A stretch of DNA of 64,000 nt from positions 5,383,501 to 5,447,500 of the forward strand of contig CM045746.1 of the NCBI GenBank assembly GCA_024760905.1, read 5' to 3'. Made by a program: the position numbers and the translations under genes. Numbering within the stretch: position 1 is the first letter of the stretch; every line of letters begins with the position of its first letter. This DNA is from Plotosus lineatus (lineage: Eukaryota; Chordata; Actinopteri; Siluriformes; Plotosidae). A model generated the notes under the pieces. It saw only the letters and a program-made list of their open reading frames with translations. It searched no databases and was not told the DNA's origin. This document shows positions 50,701 through 62,400 of this stretch, piece after piece.

Positions 50701-53700
50701 ACTGTAATTAAAAACACACACACACACACACACACATTAAAAAAGCACATGCATAAAGTGTGCCTGAATGAGGAAAAATGGGCGTTACATCATCTCAACC
50801 AATCAGCAGGAGGGAGAACAGCCATTGGCTGAATTTGAATCACGTGACAGTTGCTCGGAAATCTGTGAATATGCGAGGGTGCGAGTGCAAAACCGCAAAA
50901 TAGTCAAGGGCCTACTTTACTGTATTAATAAATAAGACTCTATAGAATGTGTTTAAAAAGCATATTTTAGCGCATGTAATTTGATACATAGGGCTTTGTT
51001 TCCGCGTGGATCATTCTCGTATGTAATATGATACATAGGCTTTTACTTCCGGGTACAGAACTCGAGGATTATTTGCGCGAGGGGCCAGAACTGAAACCCC
51101 GTGAATAACAGGGGCCTACTGTATTAAAGTCAGCAGAGCCTAGTAGCTAAAAATAGACATCATGTGACTGAATCTTTTTATGCACAAAATACGATTATGG
51201 GTTAAATAAAAGAAAAATAAAGAGTTGTAGCATGAAACATTGAGGACAAGCTGTATGGATTTTCAACAAAGTTAATGCAGTGATGGAATTTTTGCGGATT
51301 CTTTGATGCAAGGAAATCGTCAGAGTAGAACGACTGAACAAATGTGATACTGCATTCTGGGACATGCGATCTTCATGTCACTTACTCATCCACTTTGCAA
51401 ACTACTCTTGTCCCGTTTCAGCCTGTAGCCATCATGCTCGTGTATATAGTAATCATTATGATCTATTTTTTTAAAGAAAGCTACACTTACAACAAAACTT
51501 TTTTATAATTTGACCTTGGGATTACTCTGAACCATGATGCCTGTAATTCTGTGAGCCATGATGCCTATGAATTTGTGGAGCTCCACTATTTATAACTCTT
51601 GAAGCATGATTAGTGTATTAAAAAGGTGGCAGGGTGCATCCAAGAGCTGAAACTTGAAGGAGTTGTGCTTCCATGTTTATCAAGATTCCCTACGATGGCA
51701 CGTCAACGTCTGTTAAGTTCTACTGCATTCTACTATGACAGGGGTCGGCAACCTGCGGCTCCAGAGCCGCATGCGGCTCTTTCATCCTTATGCTGCGGCT
51801 CTGCATGGCTCGGGAAAATAAATTGCAAGTATCCGATTTTAAGTATATTGCAGGGAGCTGAGTACAACAATTAATACACTGCTTCTGTCTGCTGTGCAAT
51901 TGACAACTGACAGCTACTTTTATTGTGACATGTTCAACACAACGTCGACAGCACTTGACGCGTGGCAGATTTGACAGCCGGCATGCACGGAAAGCCCAGC
52001 AACACCAAAACTGCACAATATCTTAAAGTATTTTATTTGTGTCTGTTCGTTTGTTTAATTGTAGCTGTAAATTGTATGATTATTGTGATCTGTAAATATT
52101 AAAATAAAATAATATATATAGATTGTATTGTTTTTCGTTGCTTAAAATATGCGTCACACTCTCCGACAGCCCGCCAAAACGCCGTCCATTTATCGAGACT
52201 TTCAACCCTAGGTAGGCCACGGATGGATAAATCTAAGAAAAGAAAAATATTTGAAGAAAACACAGCATTTAATGGTGAATGGGCAGATTAATTTGTAAAA
52301 GGTTCAAATCACCTTCGGTTTCGTTCATTACTGGATGAGGTGGCACGTACTCTGATCTGATGCATAACAGAGTGCGGTGGCTGTCCAGAGAAGTGCTGAA
52401 ACGCTTTGCTGTATGTCTGGGACAGGTGAAGACTTTCATGAGCAGCAAAGGACTCACCTTTCCTGAGCTGGAACGGCAAGAGTGGCTGGAAAGGCAGTAT
52501 TTCATGGTGGACATGACGGCGAACCTGAATGCGCTGAATACAACTCTTCAGGGGAGAGGAGGCACAGCGCTACACATGCTGGAAGAGGTGTTGGCGTTTG
52601 AGCGCAAGCTGACAGTGTTTGTGAGAGATTTAGAGAGAGGAACACTGTCTCACTTCCCCTCCTTAAGGGAGTTCAAACAAGCGAGCAAGGTGATAAATTC
52701 AGAGTATTTGCAGTCTGCAATCACTACAATGCAAGCATTGTTTGGAAACGATTCCAAGAGTTCAGAGAGGAAAAAGCCACATTATCCTTCCCCGTCGCTC
52801 CCCTGACCATCGACCCATCCCTGTTAAATGTGTCTGCATTTGCAGGTGTAAGTCAACCTGATCTTGAGCTGGAGCTGGCTGACATAGCTGACAGAGATAT
52901 ATGGGCGTCTGAGTTTGAACACATGAGAGATATATTTATATATATGCGAACATATTCATTTCAGATGTCAAAAAGTGTTTGCGGCTCCCAGTGTTGTCTT
53001 TTCCGTGGAAACCGGGTCGAAATGGCTCTTTGAGTGTTAAAGGTTGCCGACCCCTGTACTATGATTTCTATTATGACTGGCATAAAATCATAATACATTT
53101 TAATAATCATGGCAAGATTTTGGACAGTCATAATTTTTAAAATCAAGGCAACATTGTGGCTGTATAGCCCGATACGAGAGTAACGGTCATGGTTGTAGTG
53201 GTAGCAGATGCTTGATTGTGGTGTCTCTTTCAATGCATTTTTTCAAGCTAATCTTTTTTCTTCGGCAGACTGATGGAGGCGCTCCTCTCCCCTTCTGAAT
53301 CCGTTTTTCAGCTCATGTATCCAGAGGGTTTGGTTGTCTGCAGTTTTCTCCCAGTTGCCCACATCCAAACCCAGAGCTTTCATGTCTCTTTTGCACAGAT
53401 CTTTGAAGTGGAGATGTGTCTGACCTCGAGCTCATTTTCCAAATGCAAGCTCTTCGTAGAGAATATCTTTCGGTATTCTTCCATCCGGCATCTGATGGAC
53501 GTGTCCCAGCCAGCAGAGACAACACTCATGGAGCAGGGTGAATAGGTTTGGTAAATTTGCGCAAGAAAGTATCTCGTTGGTGATAGTCACTCCATTTAAC
53601 ATTGAGAATCTTCTTGAGAACTTTTTATAGTCCTTCTGGCTAACTGTGTCGAAAGCTTTTGTCATTGACATTGGGATTCAGGATAGACACTTTCTGCGAG

Positions 53701-56700
53701 CTTCCGAAGACAGCTGAGAACCACACGTGCGAATGCCTTCCCTGTGACACTGGGCAAGGATATCCCACGATAACTGTCACAGTCGCTTCTGCTACCTTTT
53801 GTTTTTTTTACGGTGTCACTATATTGCTATCCTTCATGTCTTGAGGCACCTCTCCTTCTTCCCAGCAGCGATATAGGATCTCATGGAGCTGTCGAAGGAT
53901 TAACATCCTTTGAGTACTTTATAATCTCTGCTGGAATCCTATCAAGCCCAGGTGCGTTACCAGTTGGCAGGGAGTCAAGTGTTTCTCCATGGTTGGAGGG
54001 GAATTCAGTCCTTCCATGTCCGGTAGCTCCTCGAAAGTAATCAATGCTTCCCCCAAAATCTGGCTTTCTTGGGAATAGAGTTCAGAGTAGTGTTCTACCC
54101 ACCTCAATCTACTCCAGTTTGTTTGTGATGATAGCTCCTGTCTTGGTTTTTAAAAGCGCTGTCTTATGTTGGGTTGATCCTATTGCTTTTTTGATCCCGT
54201 CATACATTCCACGTATGTCTCCTTTGTTGTCCGCTGTCTGGATGCCTTCACAAAGTTTCAACCAGTAATCATTTGTGCAGTGTCTGGCTGTCCATTCAGT
54301 CTTAGTCCTGGATGGCTGCAAAGATGCCTGTGTTTTGTGGGTGGGGCAATTCTTGTGTTCTATTAGAGCAGCTCTTTTCCTCGAGGACGACGGCCAGTTC
54401 GCTGGAGTTTGCCTGGAACCAATCGGGTTTGTTGCCTCGCTTTTTGCCACATGTGCACAGAGCGACGCTATGGATGTGGTCTCTTGGGGTGTTCCATCTT
54501 TCTGCAACATCTGCCTTGGGTAAGGTTGCAATAGACTGCATCAGCTTTTCTTTGAATCCGATGATTTTGTCTGTTTGTATCATCACCCTGGCGTCAATAT
54601 GCTGTCTTCCAGGAGGCTTGTTGTAATGCATGACTTTGGGAACAAGCCTGACCTTACAACAAACGAGTGAGTGATCTGTGTCAAAGTCAGCACTCTGATA
54701 TGAGTGGGTGAGCTGTACATCCCGCAGATGATGTTGACGTGCCAGTATCAGGTCCAGTTGATGCCAGTGCTTAGAGCGCAGGTGCATCCAAGAAGCTTTG
54801 TTGTTGTTTTAGTTAAAAATAGGTGTTCGTAATGCAGAGTCCTTGGATTGAGCACAGTTCCAGCAGTCGTTGTCCATTTTCATTCATCTTACCAGTTCCA
54901 TGCTTCCCTATACATGTTGGCCAGGACCCTGAGTCAGCACCCACTCTGGCGTTGAAATCTCCCAATAAGATCAGGTGTTCTCTGGAGATGTTCCCTTTGT
55001 ATCATCGATGACAGCTAGCTATAGAATTCCTCTTTTATGTCCTGCCCAGAGAACCAGGTGGGGGTGTCGACACTGAGTAGGTTGACCGGTCCATCTGAGG
55101 TGTGCAGTCGAAGTGAGAGCACTCTTTCTGTTTCTCCTTAGGCAAGATCCACCATCTTCAACAGAGTTTTTCACTGCAAAACCGACTCTGTGCTCTCTTG
55201 TCTCTTCTGCACTTTTTCCCTGCCAGTAAAAGTAATCTAGTTCACATAGTGAGCCTCTCTCTGGTAGGCTCGTTTCTTGGATTGTGGCGATGTCCACATT
55301 GAGCTTTAGTAGTTCGTTGTTAATTACCGCAGTCTGGCGTGCATCCTCTTTATGACGGTGATCGCTCAAGAACCCGAGAAGTAGGGTTCTGACGTTTCAG
55401 CAGCCGAATTTGAGTGGGTTTTTTTTTTTTGTTGTTGTTGTTATTTGGTACTTTGTGTTTGTTTGGTGCAGGTGTTGCAGTCCATGATTCAGAACATAAG
55501 TATTTCTGAGCCTTACACACTCTGAGGCGAATAGACTGTGGGGGAACAGCACCTTCTGAGTTGACTGTGGGTTGCCCAGCTTGAGGCGGGCAGTAGCTGT
55601 CCAGTGAGATACTATGACGTCTCCCACCGTTGAAAACAACCCCTGGCACTCAGCTCTACGCCAATTGAGCAGAGGCTTATAACCAGTAAACTGTTGTTTC
55701 CCGTGTTTTTCCGTCACCTGACATGACATTGGAGAAGGAAAAAAAGGTAGTAATGATTAAGTAAAAACTTTTTAATTTTGTACAGATGCTCCCCGACTTA
55801 TTTTTTAATTGGTTCCGGACGGCCGAATGTAAGTTGAAAGTGAACGTAAATTGTTACAATGACGTATGACGCTCATACTGTACTATACATCCATAAATAC
55901 CATTTACCGTCTCTCATAAAACACCCCTAAATCAATTATTATAAACATAACATTGTAAAATTGTAAAATTATATCAAATAATATCAACATTAATTTCAAA
56001 TAAGTCACTTATTTATACCGAGTCACTTTACATGAAGCTTAAAACAGCCAATCAACACTTACAATATGTGAGGCGCTCAATACCGAAAGTAGTATACTTG
56101 CAAAAGTAGTGTACTTGCTATGGGTTATACAGACTATACAGTCTTTCAAGTGCACAAGAGTGCCGTTGAACTCGTTTAGAACACAGCCTGCACTGATGTA
56201 AATCCCAACAAAGCGGAGAGTTCTTTCTTTTGTGTAAGTCAGTAAGTAAACTTAATTCAAGTGATGCATACAAAGAACAAGTACAAATCCTAATGAATAT
56301 TAATGAATTATTAAAAATAAGTATACACTCTTAGGATTCTGCTAAAAGATAATAAGTATCTGTAATTGTTCTGTAATTTGTGGATTCGGATTTTCATTCA
56401 TTTTACAACTCTTTGCTTAACTGAGTATGCATTAGATTGCGCTTACACTTCTGACGAACCATATTTGCTTAGGGTTACAAAAGTCAGCAAACGAGTGTAA
56501 ATACAAAGATCACAGAGACGACGCCTTAACACCAGGGTAACACGCTATATAACTGATATATATATAGTCAGTGCTGGTCTGGGGTGCCATGTCAGCTGCT
56601 GGTGTTGGTCCACTGTGTTTTATCAAGGGCAGGGTCAATGCAGCTAGCTATCAGGAGATTTTGCAGGATTTAATGCTTGCATCTGCTGAAAAGCTTTATG

Positions 56701-58489
56701 GAGATGAAGATTTCATTTTTCAGCACGACTTGGCACCTGCTCACAGTGCCAAAACCACTGCTAAATGGTTTACTGACCATGGTATTACTGTACTCAATTG
56801 GCATGCCAACTCTCCTGACCTGGACCCCATAGAGAATTTGTGGGATATTTTGAAGAGAAAGTTGAGAGACACCAGACCTAACACTGTGGATGAGCTTCAG
56901 GTCGCTATCGAAGCATCCTGGGCGTCCATAACACCTCAGCAGTGCCACAGGTTGATTGCCTCCATGCCACGCTGCATTGAAGCAGTCATTTCTGCAAAAG
57001 GATTCCCGACCAAGTATTGAGTGCATAACTGAACATAATTATTTGAAGGTTGACTTTTTTGTTTTAAAAACACGTTTTTTTTTTTTTTTATTGGTCGGAT
57101 GAAATATGCTAATTTTTTGAGACAGGGATTTTTTTTTTCTTTTTTTTTTTCCAAAATTATCAATATTAAAACAATGAAAGGCTTGAACTATTTCAGTTGT
57201 GTGCAATAAATCGAAAATATATGAAAGTCTAATGTTTATCAGTACTTTTTCTTTCGGCTTTTCCCTTCAGGGGTCACCACAGCAAACCATCCGCCCCTAT
57301 CTCACCTGATCCTCTGTATCTTCTACTCTTACTCCAACTACCTTCATGTCCTCCTTCACCACATCCATAAATCTTCTCTTTGGTCTTCCTCTAGACCTTC
57401 TGCCTGGTAGTTCCAACCTCAGCATCATACCACCAATATACTCACTATCCCTCCTCTGTACATGTCCAAACCATCTCAATCTAGCCTCTGACTTTGTCTC
57501 CAAAACCTCTAACGTGCTGTCCCTCTGATGTACTCATTCCTGATCCTATCTTTGATGTACAGCCTTCTGTTACTCCCAAAGAGAACCTCAACATTTTCTT
57601 CTCTGCTACCTCCAGCTCAACCTCCTGTCTTTTCCACAGGGACACTGTTTCTAAACCATACAACATCGCTGGCCTCATCACCGTCTTGTACACTTTTTCT
57701 TTCATTCTTGCCAATACCTTCCTATTGCACATCACACCAGGGACTTTTCTCCAACCATTCCAACCTGCCCGCACATGCTTCTTCACCTCTTTTCCACACT
57801 TTCCATTGCTCTGCACTGTTAATCCCAAGTACGTAAAATCCTCCACCTTTCTTATCTCTGCTCCCTGTAACCTCACCGTTTCTCTTGGGTCCTTGTTGTT
57901 CACACACATGTATTCTGTTTTACTGAGACTATCCTTCATTCCTCTCTTTTCCAGGGCATACCTCCACCTCTAGTTTTTCCTGCACTTGTTTTCTGCTCTC
58001 AATACAGATCACAATGTCATCAGCAAACATCGTAGTCCATGGAGATTCTTGTCTAACCTCGTCTGTCAGCCTGTCCATCACTATAGCAAACAATAAGGGG
58101 CTGAGAGCTGACCCTTGATGCAGTCCTACCTCCACCTTGAACTCTTCTGTCACACCGACAACACACCTCACCACTGTCTTACATCTCTCATACATGTCCT
58201 GCACCACTCTAACATATTTCTCTGCCACTCCAGACTTCCTCATGCAATACCACAGTTCCTCTCTTGGCACCCTGTCATATGCTTTCTCCAGATCCACAAA
58301 GGCACAATTTAGCTCCTTCTGACCTTCTCTGTACTTCTCTATTAACATCCTCAAGGCAAACACTGCATCTGTGGTGCTCTTTCTTGGCATCAAACCAAAC
58401 TGTTGTTCACAATGTTTATCAGTACATTTCAGAAAATAATGAACTTTATGCTAATTTTTTGAGAAGGACCAGTATTCAGGAGAAGCACT

Positions 58490-58530
<41 letters not shown>

Positions 58531-59410
58531 ACTAGTGAACATCCAGGGACAGGACATTGAGACAGTGGACAGTTTCAAGTACCTGGGTGTTCACCTTAAC
58601 AATAAACTGGACTGGTCCCACAACACCAACGCCCTGTACAAGAAGGGCCAGAGTCGCCTCCACCTTCTGAGGAGACTCAGGTCCTTCGGCATATGCAGAA
58701 CCTCTGCTCAGGACTTTTTATGACTCTGTGGTAGCCTCTGCAATCCTCTACGCTGCCATCTGCTGGGCCCCGGGCAGCACAGAGCGGGACAGGAAGAGAC
58801 TGAACAAGCTGGTCAGGAGGGCCAGCTCTGTCCTCGGCTGCCCACTGGACTCTGTGGAGGAGGTGAGTGAGAGGAGGATGGTAGCAAAGCTCACATCCAT
58901 CCTGTTCAACAGCTCTCACCCACTGCACCAGACTGTCGAGGAGCTGAGCAGCTCCTTCAGTGGACGACTGAGGCATCCTCAGTGCAGGAAGGAGCGCTAC
59001 CGCAGGTCGTTCATTCCCACCGCTGTCAGACTGTACAACGCCACTTTGTAACTGTCTGTGAAAATACCGGTTATGTGCAATAAAAACCCTGTGCACTTTA
59101 ATCAACCACATCTACTCCACTGTGAACCATATCAACCCATCTACTCTGCCCTCAGATACATTTACACTTTAATATAGGCCAGTCTATAAAGTTGCTCCAT
59201 TCTTTTCTTTTATTGTTTATTAATTTATACTATTTATGTATCTATTTATTATTTACTTATATAATATATATGTATGTGTGTATGTTTGTACTTGTATCTA
59301 TTTTTGCACCCCCTACTGATAGTACCTCAAGAGCCTGTAACAGTGAATTTCTCCATTGTGAGATTAATAAAGCTGTATCTTATCTTATCTTATGTATGTG
59401 TGTGTGTATG

Positions 59411-59479
<69 letters not shown>

Positions 59480-62400
59480 CTCAGTCTGTAGTTTGTAAAC
59501 AATGAATGCAGCGTCATTACGGCAGCGTACTACGTAGGTACAGCTAAGCTCAAAATTTTACTTTTTTTTTTTTTTTTTGGGAAAAAAACAAACTTAAAAC
59601 GGATGAACGTAAGTCGGGGAGCGTCTGTACTCTGATAATATTTATGAATAAAGCACTTAGGCTCCTTACCAGAAGCGAGAGAAGATGCAGGACGTTTTAG
59701 TGGCATCATCGGGCTTGAATAATCATTAAAAACGCACAAAAACCGTGAATTCACAATTCAAGCAGTCACGTTGATATGTACGAGAAAGGACAAAAAAAAG
59801 AGGTGTACACATTGTTTGCAACCAATCAGCAGGAGGGTGAAACAGTCTTTGTACTCATCACAGTTGAGTACATGTGATTGACATTGAACAGACAGCACTG
59901 TTGTGCAGGTATTTAAACTCTGATGGACCGCTGATTTCTTTATTTTCTATTTATTTCTATTATTTCATCAATGCAACAAAACACAATGTATTAATATAGT
60001 AATAGAAGTTAAACTTAAAGCACCAAATATCGTACAACAGAGTAGTCATGTGGTGTCATTCTCTCCAGGATGCACTGCAGGTAAAATAACATTTAATCAT
60101 TAATGCGCTTTACGTATTTGTAGCCTATTTAGTCATTTAGATAGTTGGCGAATATAGACTTACAGTCTGTGTTGCATTCATATAAAGCTTATTTGAGGGT
60201 TTTATTTTTTTTGGCTCCTGACAGATTTGTTCTTAGTTTTTTGTGGTCCAATGTGGCTCTTTGAACTTTTTGGGTTGCCAACCCCTGCTACAGACAATGG
60301 CAGACATGGCTGGCCTTTGATAACCCACTTAGTGGCACTGGGGAACATCAACAATCCATTGAGAGTGGCGCTTGAACCGTCAATCTTGTTCCGCCAAGCG
60401 ATCCAGCACCTTAGCACCAGGTCGCCACTGCCCCTTTGTTCAAGCAACATTTGACAATTAAGATATATTTATCTTCTCGGTATTATACTCACACTATAAC
60501 TCCATACAAAGGAGATTTGATTCACAAATCTTATAAGATTCCATCCTTAAGTATTACACTCCATGAAGAGTTTTTGATTTCGCTCACATTAATGCTGCAA
60601 GGTAAAGAAAACTTCTGCCTATTCCCTTTTTCATCAGGTCTGAAAGAAAAATAGAATAAAGATATTGCGTCTACTGCTGTCTATATTTTATGAATGTCTG
60701 GTTGTCCAGCATGGTCTTGGGTCGTCTCAGAAACCCATGTAATTTAAACTGTGTGAGTGTGTATAAAGTATGACATGGATAGACAGATGGACAGAGAGCT
60801 CTATTAACCAAATAAATTTCTTTGTTTCTTTGCAGTCTTTAACACTATTAGAGTATCTCCTGAAAACTGGTTCTGACCGCATTCCAAAGTTGAGTCAGGA
60901 GAACGTTCATATTATTAAACCTCTTGTAGAGTACCGCTTCACGGACAAGGACGGGAAAGACCAGGTACCTGAACTAACATCTTCACTGATATTTTGTGCT
61001 GCCTTCTTACATCACAGGTGTGTGACCACAACTTCCATTCTTCACATTTCTTATTTCATTAATTTATATTTTTAGGCATTAAAGTGTATTACTACCAGCA
61101 GGATAATATTAATTAGTAATAATTTTATAAGTTTACATAAGGTCAACAGGTGAGTTTCAATGTGTGGTGCAGAATGGAATAGCACTGAGGGTGTACATCA
61201 AAGTTAAACATTCACTTAAAGAGCACAATTCACCAATAAAAAATAAAACAATGAGAATAAATTCCACTTTTAATTTTTGTTTTCATTCATGTATTTACTA
61301 TGTTTTGATGTATTTGGCCATCGAAACTGTAATAAACTTCAGAGGTAGATTTACCATCATATGCCAACTTGGATTAAATTTTTATTTCTGGTCAAATAGT
61401 TGAGTACAATTTGTTGGGTGAATTGTGCCAACTATTTAGTTATGAGGTAGCTAACTTTATTTCAATTAAAAAAAATTGCACAAAAACCATGTGTCAGTGA
61501 ACGCATACATGTTCAATAAGATTAGGAGATTAAGATAATTTTTCTATGTTTCTTGAATCTACATTTTTACCACATCCTGCACTGCTAACTGGTTTTAAAC
61601 CAAGAATCGACTCCTTCTGAAGCCAGAGATAAACAGTCAGCAAACTTGCACCTGGACGCATTCAAATTAATTATATATTAATATTTTGATTTACTCTTTT
61701 TGACGATTATTAAAGTCTAAATTTTGTGGCGGATTTGTCCCTATTCATGTCGACTTCATTAAAAGTGATCTTCAGGATCTGTGACATTTCTCATATTCCT
61801 TTTCTTTTTTGTGAGGTTTCTTTAAAAACATTGTAAATAAATATACGGTGAATAATATATCAGATGCTGGAAGACTTGTTTGTGCATTTTTAATCATGAC
61901 ATCTTTTCTTTAGGGTGTGAATGTCCGGGAGAAAGCCAAGATAGTGATGGTACTTATACAAGATGAGGAGAAACGTAAAGAAGAGAGGGAGTTTACTATG
62001 AAGACTAAGGACAAACTGGCAAATGGTAATGTTTTATTTAATAACGCAGAGTTTAGGACTTCATCAAGCACAAAACAGTTGAAATTATTCTTACTCTTAC
62101 TCCAATGTGTTAATTTTCTTTGATTATGTATTTTTTAGCCTCCTTGGAAGCCAATGACAAAGTGAAGACTGCAATTCCTCCATATACGGGGCTGCCTTCT
62201 TTAGATAACATTCCCTCTGTGGCAGATCTGACGGCTAGCATGGCGAAGAAAAAAGAAGAGAAAAGGATACTAGAGGAAAAGAAGAAAGAAGAAGACAGAA
62301 TTGTGAGTTGTGTATACAGAAGATGAATCTAAATTCGTTTCATTGCATAATGTATATAAACTATATAAATGTCTCTTAGGGAAAGGGAGGTGACACCGCG

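Noticed and set aside
61914..62025. CLINT1 (epsinR) or AP180/CALM as the identity of the ENTH gene
   Set aside because: [21 protein letters not shown] and GVNVREKAK plus a DPW array are features of epsins proper; CLINT1 and ANTH proteins differ at these positions and lack the DPW block.
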